Source: DAOUJI01 sp965219565
GTDB lineage: Bacteria; Chloroflexota; Dehalococcoidia; Lucifugimonadales; JAGWBF01
Direction: 5' to 3'
DNA: 64,000 bases
NCBI GenBank assembly: GCA_965219565.1
Contig: OZ244780.1
Coordinates: 2,542,001-2,606,000, forward strand
This document shows positions 32,810 through 42,032 of the stretch, piece by piece (the stretch's first letter is position 1; each line of letters opens with the position of its first letter). The position numbers were made by a program, and so were the translations under genes. Under the pieces are notes generated by a model. It saw nothing but the letters and a program-made list of their open reading frames with translations, was not told where the DNA came from and made no database searches.

Positions 32810-34039
32810 CTATAGCCCGGAAATGTCCCTTCGTCTGCGAATTATGTAAATCGATCCACCGCCTACTATCAACAGTCCCCCGAGCACAGCCAGGACTATG
32901 AACGGCCACAGCGGCAACCCGGAATCCTCTTCTTCCTCCGGTTCAGGTGTAGGCGTGGGCATCGGAGTCACGGTAGGCTCAGGCACAGAGGTAGGAGTAG
33001 GCTCAGGCACAGGGGTCGGCTCCGGCGTAGCGGTGGGAACCGGTTTCGGCGTGGCCGTGGATGCTGGTTCGGGTGTGGCCGTAGGCTCCGGCGTAGGTGT
33101 CGGAGCCAGAGTGAAGGTGGGGGTGGATGTTGGAATGAGCGAGGGCACCGTGGTCGTCGGCTCATGGGTGGGTGTGGGAACAGCCGTAGGGGTGGGCGCA
33201 GGCGTAGCCGTCGGCACAGGGGTGGGCACAGGCGTAGGCTCGGGCGTGGGCTCCAGTGTGGGAGTGGGAGCAATCGTAGGCTGCCGGGTCGGTGTGGGGA
33301 TTGGCGCCGGGGGCGCGGGTCCTACTGGAGAGGAAGCATCTCCCTCCGCTATTCCACCGCCGGCGTTGTCGATATAGATTGCGTTGGCCCGCAACAGAAT
33401 CCCCAAGTCTTCTGGCTTCGGGCCGTAGGCCGAGGAGGTCGCTCCATCTATGTCGGTCCACGTAACCCCGTCGCTGGACCGCTGCCACCGCCAACGTGCA
33501 GCCACAACGCCTCCGTCGGGATCGAACACGATGGCTGTCAGTAGAACTCCGACCCTGGCCACACCATCGTCCGACAACAACACCGTTGGGGCCTCGTTGA
33601 TGTCGCCAACGTCTATCGACACTTCTATCTGGGCCGTGGCCCCTTTGGCGTTAGTAACCTCCACCACGACCATATAGGGATTGCGGTCCGACTCATGGTC
33701 GAGCGCCCCGTTGACTCCCACACTTATCTGACCGGTGGATGAATTTATGTGGAACTGGTCAGCGTCCAAACCGGACAGTGAATACGTCAGAGGGCCCCCC
33801 TTGGGATCGGGGTCCGTCGCCGTCACCGGGCTGCCCACCAATATACCTTCCGGGCTGTTCTCATCTATATATCGGGACGTAGATTCGCCCTCGTCAAATA
33901 CGGGCGGATCGGTTGTCTGTTGTGCAAATACACTGTTCCCACGGCCCCAGAAAGCCCCGGCTATTAGCAATCCCAATGCGGCGCCAACGGCAAGAACCAA
34001 AAACAGGACGCGTTGGCTGTAGCTGCCAGTGTTTGTCAA
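32810..34039 (-). CDS. Cadherin-like surface protein with Pro/Thr stalk and C-terminal membrane anchor
   Basis: 409 residues. An N-terminal signal/anchor segment (RVLFLVLAVGAALGLLIAGA) precedes a cadherin-like repeat (about residues 45-150: IDENSPEGILVGSPVTATDPD, split across 58-78; LSGLDADQFHINSSTGQI; a closing VEVTNAKG...). An Ig-like region follows (about 150-240). Then comes a stalk of about 135 residues dominated by Pro-Thr repeats (PTP, PEPT), ending in an acidic patch. A C-terminal TM segment (PFIVLAVLGGLLIVGGGSIY) and basic IIRRRRD follow. It is probably an exported adhesin or S-layer-associated protein anchored by its C-terminus. Confidence 0.85.
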   Translation of the reverse strand: MTNTGSYSQRVLFLVLAVGAALGLLIAGAFWGRGNSVFAQQTTDPPVFDEGESTSRYIDENSPEGILVGSPVTATDPDPKGGPLTYSLSGLDADQFHINSSTGQISVGVNGALDHESDRNPYMVVVEVTNAKGATAQIEVSIDVGDINEAPTVLLSDDGVARVGVLLTAIVFDPDGGVVAARWRWQRSSDGVTWTDIDGATSSAYGPKPEDLGILLRANAIYIDNAGGGIAEGDASSPVGPAPPAPIPTPTRQPTIAPTPTLEPTPEPTPVPTPVPTATPAPTPTAVPTPTHEPTTTVPSLIPTSTPTFTLAPTPTPEPTATPEPASTATPKPVPTATPEPTPVPEPTPTSVPEPTVTPMPTPTPEPEEEEDSGLPLWPFIVLAVLGGLLIVGGGSIYIIRRRRDISGL

Positions 34040-34302
34040 TTCGTCAACCCCGGCTCATCATCCTAAGGTTTCGGGCCGGGCACATCACACCCACCCCGCC
34101 TTCCCATGCTTGGGAGACACCAAAATGCTAGCGAAGCGGCGTCGTTTATGTCAACGCGAATCGGTTACGGGTATAGACGAATTATTTTCGTTATACCGAG
34201 GCCCTTCCGTCAGTGACGGAGACCAGGAGCCAGCCTGGACAGTGGCAAACTCCCAGCTAATATGCAACCATTACGGCGAAGCACCTGGAAAGGAGAGCGC
34301 CA

Positions 34303-34602
34303 ATGGCCTACCAACTGCGCACGTACACCATCAACAGGGGAATGATGGACTCCTGGATAGACCTGTTCAACGAACACATCAGAGCCATCCACGACAAAAT
34401 CGGCGTTCCGGTGGTGGCTACCTGGGTAAACGCAGACCGCACCGAGTTCATCTGGGTGCGGCGATTCAACAGCGTCGAGGATATTCCCGCCAAGGAGCAG
34501 GAATACTTTGCCACGGACGAACGCAAAACCCTTGGCGACCTGCCCACAAGCCACATCGCCAAGATGGAAGTGAAGGTGATCGACGAAGTAGCTGCCGCCT
34601 GA
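34303..34602 (+). CDS. NIPSNAP family protein
   Basis: 99 residues with the NIPSNAP/dimeric alpha-beta barrel pattern: YQLRTYTINRGMMDSWIDLF, then VVATWVNADRTEFIWVRRF. Bacterial members are often found with catabolic oxidoreductases, as here; the substrate is unknown. It is divergent from the cadherin-like gene and convergent with the SDR gene, only 19 bp away. Confidence 0.85.
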   Translation: MAYQLRTYTINRGMMDSWIDLFNEHIRAIHDKIGVPVVATWVNADRTEFIWVRRFNSVEDIPAKEQEYFATDERKTLGDLPTSHIAKMEVKVIDEVAAA

Positions 34603-34621
34603 CGCGCCTTCAAAGGAGCGG

Positions 34622-35416
34622 CTACATGAAGACGGCCCGGTCCGCTCCCCCGCCGACGGCGAATATTTCGCCGGTGATGCACTCGGCCTTCGGCGAGCAG
34701 AGAAAGGCCACTACGTATCCAACTTCCCTGGCGTCGACAATTCGTCGAATCGCTATGTCCGACGCGACCCGGGAGGTCACCTCCTCAACCGTGACCCCTT
34801 CTCTCCGGGCCTGCTCCTCGTACATGGGGCCGCTGCGTTCCGTCCACGTTGCTCCGGGGTGAATCAGGTTCACGGTTATGCCGTAGGGACCAAGGTCGTC
34901 GGACAGAGATTTCGCCATGTGCGCCACCGCTGCGTTTCGGAGTCCGCTAATGACGTGGGAGCGGCGTCCCGACAAACCTCCGACGTTGATGATGCGCCCC
35001 CACTTGTGTTGCTTCATATAGGGCGCCGCCGCCTTGGCGCACCGGAAGTACCCCATCACCTTGGTGTTGATGTCCTCAAGCAGCGGACCTTCATCGGCCT
35101 CTTCCAGCGAACCTCGCACCAGCCCGCCTGGGAAGGCAGCGTTGTTCACCAGTATGTCGATTCGTCCAAAGGCGTCGTGGGCGGCTTTGGCCAGATTCTC
35201 TACCGATGCCTGATCGGTCACGTCGGCCTGGACGCCTATGACCCGGCGACCCGTCTCGTTGGAGATTTCTTCGGCGGCTGCGTCCAGCCGCTCCCGGCCC
35301 CGGGCGCATATGGCCACGTCAACGCCCTCCCGGGCCAACTCCAAAGCCACGGCTTTCCCTATCCCCACGCTGCCGCCCGTGACGATGGCGGCTTTCCCGG
35401 TAAGCTCCAGGTCCAT
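34622..35416 (-). CDS. SDR family protein lacking the catalytic Tyr/Lys
   Basis: 264 residues with the Rossmann motif TGGSVGIGK (residues 13-21), VNNAA (90-94) and the C-terminal GEIFAVGGGADR. The usual YxxxK catalytic pair is replaced in the aligned segment ISGLRNAAVAHMAKSL (156-171). It may therefore be a non-canonical SDR that uses other residues or has a binding role. It lies 4 bp after the 3-hydroxyisobutyrate-dehydrogenase-like gene, in one operon. GAGGAG precedes the start. Confidence 0.9.
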   Translation of the reverse strand: MDLELTGKAAIVTGGSVGIGKAVALELAREGVDVAICARGRERLDAAAEEISNETGRRVIGVQADVTDQASVENLAKAAHDAFGRIDILVNNAAFPGGLVRGSLEEADEGPLLEDINTKVMGYFRCAKAAAPYMKQHKWGRIINVGGLSGRRSHVISGLRNAAVAHMAKSLSDDLGPYGITVNLIHPGATWTERSGPMYEEQARREGVTVEEVTSRVASDIAIRRIVDAREVGYVVAFLCSPKAECITGEIFAVGGGADRAVFM

Positions 35417-35420
35417 GCTT

Positions 35421-36362
35421 CTACTCCTCGATAATCAGCTGGGTCTTGCCTATGGGGAAATCTCCGCGCACCTCGACGCCCGCCCTCTCCTCCTGGAGCA
35501 GGTGGACCTTGCCCGACGGGGCGTCGCCCCATCCCCGCTCCATTGCGACCATCAACTCCTGCTCGGCGACGTTGGAAAGAGGCATAGGCACGTTGTACTC
35601 CCGGCCAAGTTCTGTGGCCAGCCCAACGTCCTTGCGGGAAAGCCCTATGGCGAAGTACCCCTTTTCCAGGTCCGGCTCGAATTCTCCGGAGAACCAACTC
35701 TCCGGAAGCTGGTGGATGCGGTTGGCATGGCCGAACGAGCCGCGCCGTATGGTCTCCCACAATGGTTTCAGATCTACACCCGCCTTTATTCCCAGCGTGA
35801 AGACCTCGCTCAATAGCTGCGTGGTGGTGATGGAAACGCAATTGTGCATGAGCTTACATATCGAGCCAGAGCCGATGGCGCCGCAGTAGACCACGTTGTC
35901 GCCTATAGCGTCCAATACCGGCTTTACCCGGTTGTAGACCTCTTCGTCTCCTCCAGTCATCACGGCAAGCCTGCCTGAACGGGCGCCCTTGACCCCTCCG
36001 CTCACCGGCGCGTCCAGCATGTCGACTCCCGCCTCGGCGAACACCTGGCATATGCGCCTCACCACGGTGGGCGAGTTGGAGGTCATGTCGATGAACACAC
36101 TGCCAGGTTTGGAACCCTCCAGAATGCCGTCCTCTCCCAGGGTGACCGCTTCCATCTCCCTGGGGCCGGGCAGAGACGTGAAGGTAACGTCGCTGGCCTC
36201 GGCCACTTGCTTCGGGTTGTCCGCCCAGTCGGCGCCCGCTTCCAGCAGCGGGATGGCCCTTTCCCGGACGATGTCGTGGACAGTCAGCTTGTACCCGGCC
36301 TTGAGCACGTTGTTGGCCATTCCGAATCCCATGTTTCCTGTGCCAATAAAACCGATGTTCAT
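35421..36362 (-). CDS. NAD(P)-dependent beta-hydroxyacid dehydrogenase (3-hydroxyisobutyrate dehydrogenase-like)
   Basis: 313 residues. Rossmann motif GFIGTGNMGFGMANNVLKAG, substrate loop DAPVSGGVKGARSGRLAVM, and the catalytic lysine in SICKLMHNCVS. AGGAGG sits 8 bases before the ATG at 36362, which decides the start over the in-frame ATG at 36386. The substrate is uncertain; related enzymes act on 3-hydroxyisobutyrate, tartronate semialdehyde or similar acids. It is upstream of the SDR gene in the same operon. Confidence 0.92.
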   Translation of the reverse strand: MNIGFIGTGNMGFGMANNVLKAGYKLTVHDIVRERAIPLLEAGADWADNPKQVAEASDVTFTSLPGPREMEAVTLGEDGILEGSKPGSVFIDMTSNSPTVVRRICQVFAEAGVDMLDAPVSGGVKGARSGRLAVMTGGDEEVYNRVKPVLDAIGDNVVYCGAIGSGSICKLMHNCVSITTTQLLSEVFTLGIKAGVDLKPLWETIRRGSFGHANRIHQLPESWFSGEFEPDLEKGYFAIGLSRKDVGLATELGREYNVPMPLSNVAEQELMVAMERGWGDAPSGKVHLLQEERAGVEVRGDFPIGKTQLIIEE

Positions 36363-36462
36363 AAAGACACCTCCTGTGGATCGCACTGTGTTGGCGTGAA
36401 CAGGTTACGGTTGGGGACTATTCTAGATTGGGCTGGGTCAGGCGACAAGAACGGCCGTAGAC

Positions 36463-37335
36463 CTAGTTTCTATCCAGGGTCAGTGAGTCCAGAATCTTGC
36501 GCGTGGAATAGCTGCGGTTCAGTGTGTAGATGTGGACGCCCGAGACCCCATTCTCCCACAGCTCCTCTATTTGGCCGACGGCGTATTCGATGCCCAGCTG
36601 CCTGGCCGACGCGTCGTCGTCCTTGAACCTCTCCAGGTCCTCGTCCAACTTCGCCGGAATTTTGGCGCCACAAAAGGACACAAATCGGCGTATTTGAGGC
36701 GTGCTCAAGACGGGTATGACACCCGCCACCACCGGGGCGTCGATTCCGGCCCGCTGGCATCTGTCCATGAACCTGAAGAAGTCCTCGTTGTCGAAGAAGA
36801 GTTGGGTCACCAGGAACTGAGCTCCGACGTCGACTTTCTTCGCCAGGAAGGCGACATCCGTGTCCAAGTCGGTGGAGTCGGGGTGTCCCTCTGGGAAACA
36901 CGCGCCCCCTACACCGAAGGAGTAGTTTTCCCGGATGTAGCTGATGAGGTCTGCCGCTTGGTGGAAGCCGTTCTCTGTTGGAGTAAAGGTTGTCTCGCCT
37001 CCAGGAGGGTCCCCGCGAAGGCCTAGGACGTTCTCGATGTCGTTGGCTTCCAGGCTGTCCAGTACGGACTTCACTTCGTCTTTGGTCTGGGAGACACAGG
37101 TCACGTGAGCCATCACCTCGATTCCCGTGTCTCTTTTGATCTGGCAGGCCGTCTCCACAGTCATGTCGCGGGTGCTGCCGCCGGCTCCGTAGGTCATGGA
37201 AGCATAGTCGGGCTTGTACGGCACGAGGGCTTTAACGGCGTTGGACAACGACTGGGCCGCCTCCGGAGTCTTGGGAGGGAAGAACTCGAAGGACAGAGAG
37301 CGGCGTCCAGAATTGAATATGTCTGGTATTTTCAT
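36463..37335 (-). CDS. metF: 5,10-methylenetetrahydrofolate reductase
   Basis: 290 residues, TIM-barrel FAD enzyme of the methyl branch of C1 metabolism. SFEFFPPKT at the N-terminus, MTYGAGGSTRD, VLGLRGDPP and VTQLFFDNEDFFRFMDRC are family signatures. The start at 37335 (MKIPDIFN) fits the family; the frame remains open further upstream without homology. It lies 100 bp before the dehydrogenase gene on the same strand. Confidence 0.95.
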   Translation of the reverse strand: MKIPDIFNSGRRSLSFEFFPPKTPEAAQSLSNAVKALVPYKPDYASMTYGAGGSTRDMTVETACQIKRDTGIEVMAHVTCVSQTKDEVKSVLDSLEANDIENVLGLRGDPPGGETTFTPTENGFHQAADLISYIRENYSFGVGGACFPEGHPDSTDLDTDVAFLAKKVDVGAQFLVTQLFFDNEDFFRFMDRCQRAGIDAPVVAGVIPVLSTPQIRRFVSFCGAKIPAKLDEDLERFKDDDASARQLGIEYAVGQIEELWENGVSGVHIYTLNRSYSTRKILDSLTLDRN

Positions 37336-37451
37336 AGCCAACGGCCGAAGAACGGCCAACAGAAGGATAGCATCACTCAAAGGGACTGGCAAACTCAGAA
37401 GGCTGAGTTGCCGCGACACCTCCTGCGTTGGGCCAAGTCCCATACTGTCCC

Positions 37452-37533
37452 GTCATTCCAGCGCAGGCTGGAATCCAGAGACGTCACTCTCCCTAACAAA
37501 ACTGCCTGGACTCCGGCCTTCGCTGGAGAGACG
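37452..37533. repeat. REP-like compound inverted repeat
   Basis: Within the 397-bp gap between metF and the first CoA-transferase gene. A left arm with a perfect ATTCCAGC/GCTGGAAT hairpin (37455-37474) and a right arm with an imperfect CTCCGGC/GCTGGAG hairpin (37511-37528) are themselves inverted copies of each other, about 21 of 27 positions. The GTCATTCC-type termini are typical of widespread bacterial REP/MITE-like elements. Nothing else is recognised in this gap. Confidence 0.65.
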
Positions 37534-37732
37534 ATTAAGTTGTGGCCTGTTGAGATGGCCGGCGCCAGATGTATTGTGTTGCTCAGCCCCGTGGACAGGG
37601 CTAGAGACGATTCTTCTCACCACAGGAACCAGCGCCCGCCCCATTCTCCAGGCCCTTCCCCAAAGGGGCCAGCTATTGCCATGAGCCTTCCAACGGGCTA
37701 TTCTTGGTTCCAGCAGCCCTATTTGGAGGCGG

Positions 37733-38980
37733 TTGTTGAACAGTGGAAACACCGTTCCCCCAGGCCCCCTTTCAGACCTGAAGGTCCTGGACCTGACAGG
37801 TCCTATAGGGGTCTTCTGCGGCAAGCTGCTGGCCGACATGGGGGCCGACGTAATCAAGATCGAGCCGCCCGGCGGAGACCCCATGCGCCAGCGGGGGCCG
37901 TTCTACGACGACGACCCTGCGCCTGAGAAGAGCCTGTATTGGTGGCAGTTCAACACCTCCAAGCGCGGCGTCACCCTGAACCTCGATCACCCTCGCGGCC
38001 GGGAAATGTTCATAGGGCTGGTCAAGCAAGCGGACATCGTGCTGGAAAGCTTCGAGCCGGGGTGGATGGACAGCCTTGGCCTTAGTTTCAACGACCTAAG
38101 GCAAGCCAATCCCCGGGTAATTTTGGGTTCAATCACGCCTTTCGGACAGGAAGGTCCCTACAGCCGCTTGAAGGCCACCGACATAGTGGGCCAGGCTATG
38201 GGCGGCATCACCCAGCTTGTCGGGTTACCCCACTTTCCCCCCTATCAGATCAACAACGAAGTCGGATATTGGACCGCGTCGATGCACACGGCCAACGCAC
38301 TTATGATGGCGACGATCCAGCGGAACCACAGCGGGGAGGGGCAGCACATCGACACCTCCATGCAGGCCGCGATGGCCGTAGGTACGGCGGGGATGATGCC
38401 CACCTACGACATCATGGGGCAGGTCCTCCGCCGGGGAGAGGTTGCCCGTGGGCGCAGCGCCGTGCGGAACATCTATCCCTGCAAGGACGGGCAGGTATAT
38501 TTCTTAGCGGCGGCGCCGGGCACCAGCCTGCAGGCCGTGTGGGACTTGCTCCGTGAGCACGGGCTGGGCGACGAATTTGACGAACGGTGGCTCGACGCAG
38601 AACTTGTAAGGGAGGACCCCAAGGAACGGCAGGCGTTCCAGGACGTGATGCTCAGGTTCTTCGCAGACAAGACCAAGGTGGAGCTGCTGGAGCTCAGCTT
38701 CAACCGGGACAGGCAGGTGTTCACCGTGCCGACGGCCACCCCGGAGGATGTGGTAAAGTCTCCCCATCTGCAGGACAGGGGGTTCTTCCAGGACGTGGAG
38801 CACCCTGAATTGGGCGTCTCCATCAAGTACCCGGGGCCGCCTGTGCGTCTGCCTGAAAGCCCCTGGGCCATATCCCGGAGGCCGCCCCTGATTGGCGAGC
38901 ACAACGAAGAGGTGTATGGAGAAGCGTTGGGCATCCAACCACAAGAGTTGGAGGAGCTACGGCGGGAGGGCGTAATATGA
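37733..38980 (+). CDS. CaiB/BaiF (class III) CoA transferase, first copy
   Basis: 415 residues. LKVLDLTGPIGVFCGKLLADMGADVIKIEPPGGDP and the RGVTLNLDHPRGREMF segment (positions about 15-50 and 78-93) define the family, with GEGQHIDTSMQ later. The catalytic Asp position appears to be Glu (E176 in NNEVGYW). The start is TTG (37733 or 37736) behind GGAGGC. It shares a 4-bp ATGA overlap with the second CoA-transferase gene, so the two are coupled. The acyl donor and acceptor are unknown. Confidence 0.9.
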   Translation: MLNSGNTVPPGPLSDLKVLDLTGPIGVFCGKLLADMGADVIKIEPPGGDPMRQRGPFYDDDPAPEKSLYWWQFNTSKRGVTLNLDHPRGREMFIGLVKQADIVLESFEPGWMDSLGLSFNDLRQANPRVILGSITPFGQEGPYSRLKATDIVGQAMGGITQLVGLPHFPPYQINNEVGYWTASMHTANALMMATIQRNHSGEGQHIDTSMQAAMAVGTAGMMPTYDIMGQVLRRGEVARGRSAVRNIYPCKDGQVYFLAAAPGTSLQAVWDLLREHGLGDEFDERWLDAELVREDPKERQAFQDVMLRFFADKTKVELLELSFNRDRQVFTVPTATPEDVVKSPHLQDRGFFQDVEHPELGVSIKYPGPPVRLPESPWAISRRPPLIGEHNEEVYGEALGIQPQELEELRREGVI

Positions 38981-40227
38981 GCGGAAACGGGTCAGACATG
39001 CCCCTGGCGGGGGTCAGGGTGCTGGACTTCGGTTGGAGGGCTGTCGCCCCCATATCAGTCCGCACGCTGGCCTGGGCCGGGGCAGAGGTGATTCGAATAG
39101 AGTCCACAACCCGCCACGACGGCGCCAGGCAGATGGACCCCGTCCCGCCGGAGGGACGGTCCAGCTTCAACATGAGCGGCTGGTTCAACAACTACAACGC
39201 CAACAAGCTGTCCATCTCGTTGAACCTGCGCCACCCCAAGGGCAAAGACCTGGCGCTGCGTCTTGTGCCCGACTCGGACGTGGTGGTGGAGAACTTCAGC
39301 GCAGGTACAATGGATCGCATGGGCCTGGGCTACGAAGTGATGAGGAGCCTGAGGCCCGACATCATCATGTGCAGCCACTCACTAGCGGGGCTCACGGGCT
39401 GTTGGAAGAACGTCAAGGGGCATGGACCAATGGGGGCAGCCATGGCTGGACTGCACTATCTGGCGGGATACGAATATTCAGACCCCATCTCGCCGGGCCA
39501 CGCCTTCACCGACTACGCGGTGAACCCCCACATGTCATCTTTCGCCCTGATGGCAGCGCTTCATCACCGAGAGAAGACCGGCAAGGGCCAGTACATAGAC
39601 CTGTCCCAGTACGAGTCGATCATATCCACCACGGGAACGGCTGTATTGGAATACTCCACCTTGGGGCGGGTGCAGCCCAGGATGGGCAACCACTCCTACC
39701 ACGCGGCGCCCCAGGGCGTATATCCCTGCGCTTCCATCTTCCTGGACGACCGGGATGAAGACCGTTGGTGCGTCATTTCGGTCACGGATGATGACGAGTG
39801 GAGAAGCCTGTGCGGGGTTATTGGTCGGCCGGAACTGGCGTCGGACGAAAGGTACGCCACCTTCGAGGCCAGGAAGGCCAACGAGGACAAGCTTGACGAG
39901 ATCGTCTCGGCTTGGACATCTAACAAACCTGCAGAGCAGGTGTTCAAGGCCATGCAGGACGCCGGAGTCCCGGCGGGAGTGGTGCAGAACGGCAAGGAGC
40001 TTTTGGCGGACCCGCAGCTGGCAGCAAGAGGCCACTACCACAAGGTTGTCCACGAGGAGGCGGGTGAGACCACCTACGACGGCCCCCCTTACGTCATGTC
40101 GGGAGTGGACTTCGAGATACGGCCTGCTCCCCTGCTGGGCGAGCACAACGACTACGTGCTCAAGACCGTGTTGAACCTTTCCGAGGACGAGATAAACGAG
40201 GGATACGTGGAGGGGTTCATAGCTTAA
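38977..40227 (+). CDS. CaiB/BaiF (class III) CoA transferase, second copy
   Basis: 416 residues. VRVLDFGWRAVAPISVRTL and AEVIRIES open the protein; FTDYAVNPH carries the expected catalytic Asp, and TGKGQYIDLSQYES follows. The paired, non-identical subunits may form a heteromer or act on two substrates. It is downstream of and overlapping the first copy, and 105 bp upstream of a ThDP-dependent lyase gene. Confidence 0.92.
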   Translation: MSGNGSDMPLAGVRVLDFGWRAVAPISVRTLAWAGAEVIRIESTTRHDGARQMDPVPPEGRSSFNMSGWFNNYNANKLSISLNLRHPKGKDLALRLVPDSDVVVENFSAGTMDRMGLGYEVMRSLRPDIIMCSHSLAGLTGCWKNVKGHGPMGAAMAGLHYLAGYEYSDPISPGHAFTDYAVNPHMSSFALMAALHHREKTGKGQYIDLSQYESIISTTGTAVLEYSTLGRVQPRMGNHSYHAAPQGVYPCASIFLDDRDEDRWCVISVTDDDEWRSLCGVIGRPELASDERYATFEARKANEDKLDEIVSAWTSNKPAEQVFKAMQDAGVPAGVVQNGKELLADPQLAARGHYHKVVHEEAGETTYDGPPYVMSGVDFEIRPAPLLGEHNDYVLKTVLNLSEDEINEGYVEGFIA

Positions 40228-40332
40228 GGACCTCCATCGACCCCAATCGCGGCCTTCCCGCAGTAGAAGGAATCACCCCAAGTCCAATTCATGGACTGGG
40301 GTTTGCCAAAAGGCACCAGAAGAGGAGGAATC

Positions 40333-42000
40333 ATGGCACAGCTAAAAGGCGGAGAGATTCTCATCAAGCAGCTCAAAAACGAGGGCATCGACTTGGTCTT
40401 CAACCTGCCCGGAGACCCTATGGGCACCATCAATGGAGCGGCCAAAAACGAAGGCCTGTCCATTTATTCCTTCCGCCACGAGCAGGCGACGGCTATGGCC
40501 GCCCAGGCCTACAACTACGTCACCAAGAAACCGGGCGTTGCCTTGGTTCCCAGCGGGCCAGGCATGACCAACGCCATTACGGGCCTCGCCACGGCGTGGG
40601 CCAACTGCTGGCCCATGCTTCTCATAGGGGGAGCCGTCGAGTCCAGCCGCAAGCACAGAGGAGACTTCCAGGAAACCCCCCAAATGGAGACGGCGTCACC
40701 TGTCTGCAAGTGGTCCGTAGCCATTGACGACCCGCGCCAGGTCCCCTACTACGTGAACGCGGCCATTCGCAAGATGATGAACGGACGCCCCGGCCCGGTG
40801 TACCTGGACATTCCGTCCAGCGTTATCGACGGGTTGGCCGACGAAGAAGACTTCCGCTACTTCCCAGCGAACCCGGCGCCCGCCGCCCCGCTGGCCGATC
40901 CGAGAGAGGTGAAGAAGGCAGTGGAGCTTCTGTCCAAGGCCGAGCGGCCCCTGTTGCTACTGGGCAAGGGCTTGGCCTGGGCAGACGCATCAGAAGAGGT
41001 GCGCCAGTTCGTAGACCGGATGCAGGTCCCCTTCATCCCGTCGCCTATGGGCAAGGGGGTCGTTTCCGACGACCACCCCTTGAACGCCTCCGGATCCCGC
41101 ACCCACGCCCTCCAGAATGCGGACGTGGTGCTCCTAGCCGGGGCCAGGTTCAACTGGATGTTCCACTTCGGCATCTCCCCCCGGTTCTCACAAGACGTGA
41201 AGGTCATTCAGCTGGACATCGACGCCGAGGAGATCGGCAACGGAGTTCCCGCAGAAGTCGGGCTGGTCGGAGACGGCAAGGCGGTGTTCACCCAGCTTCT
41301 AGAGGAACTGGGCAACGTGAACCGATCCATCGAAACGCCCTGGCTCCAGGCCCTGGAAAGCCAGCGCATTAAGAACGCAGAGGCCATCGAGCCAATGATA
41401 AACGCCGACGACTCCCCCGTGAACATGTACCGCATGTACCGGGACATCATGGACACCCTGGACAGGGACGCAACTGTCACGGTGGACGGCGAGAACACGA
41501 TGGCTGTCTCTAGGGTCATGTGCCCCAGCTACTATCCACGACAGAGGTTGGACGCAGGCACCAGCGGCTGCATGGGTGTATCGGTGCCCTACGCCATCGG
41601 AGCGCAGATAGCCCGGCCCGGCAAGCAGGTGGTTTCGTTCAACGGAGACTACGCCTTCGGCTGGAACGGCTTCGAGGTGGAAACGGCCCTCCGATATGAC
41701 TTGCCTATAACTTTCGTGGTGGCCAACAACGTCTCCGTGGGCGGGTCCGACAAGATCAACCTGGGTGACCGGGGAGACGGAGAAACCCAACCCGACGGAG
41801 TCCGCTACGACCGCGTTATGGAGGCTTTCGGCGGCCACGGCGAGCACGTGGAGACGCCCGACCAGTTGAGGCCCGCCATGGAGAGGGCCCTGGCGTCGGG
41901 GAAGCCTTCACTGTTAAACGTGGTCATCGACAAGTACGCTCGCCGGAAGCAGCAGAGCCACGACTGGATGAGCAGCCGCGCCACCCGCATGAATTACTAA
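40333..42000 (+). CDS. ThDP-dependent 2-hydroxyacyl-CoA lyase / oxalyl-CoA decarboxylase-like enzyme
   Basis: 555 residues of the acetolactate-synthase superfamily. The ThDP-activating Glu is in SFRHEQATAMA (about E50). The cofactor motif FNGDYAFGWNGFEVETALRY matches the oxalyl-CoA decarboxylase/HACL version of GDG...NN, ending in VVANN. Together with two CoA transferases it suggests cleavage or decarboxylation of an acyl-CoA, as in oxalate use (Frc/Oxc) or 2-hydroxy acid cleavage. The ATG at 40333 behind AGAGGAGG is the start. Confidence 0.85.
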   Translation: MAQLKGGEILIKQLKNEGIDLVFNLPGDPMGTINGAAKNEGLSIYSFRHEQATAMAAQAYNYVTKKPGVALVPSGPGMTNAITGLATAWANCWPMLLIGGAVESSRKHRGDFQETPQMETASPVCKWSVAIDDPRQVPYYVNAAIRKMMNGRPGPVYLDIPSSVIDGLADEEDFRYFPANPAPAAPLADPREVKKAVELLSKAERPLLLLGKGLAWADASEEVRQFVDRMQVPFIPSPMGKGVVSDDHPLNASGSRTHALQNADVVLLAGARFNWMFHFGISPRFSQDVKVIQLDIDAEEIGNGVPAEVGLVGDGKAVFTQLLEELGNVNRSIETPWLQALESQRIKNAEAIEPMINADDSPVNMYRMYRDIMDTLDRDATVTVDGENTMAVSRVMCPSYYPRQRLDAGTSGCMGVSVPYAIGAQIARPGKQVVSFNGDYAFGWNGFEVETALRYDLPITFVVANNVSVGGSDKINLGDRGDGETQPDGVRYDRVMEAFGGHGEHVETPDQLRPAMERALASGKPSLLNVVIDKYARRKQQSHDWMSSRATRMNY

Positions 42001-42032
42001 GCTGTCAGTAGTCGTTGAACGAGGAGGACTCC

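Noticed and set aside
32898..33377. 159-codon plus-strand Gly/Val-rich ORF
   Set aside because: It is the mirror of the Pro/Thr stalk repeats of the surface protein on the other strand.
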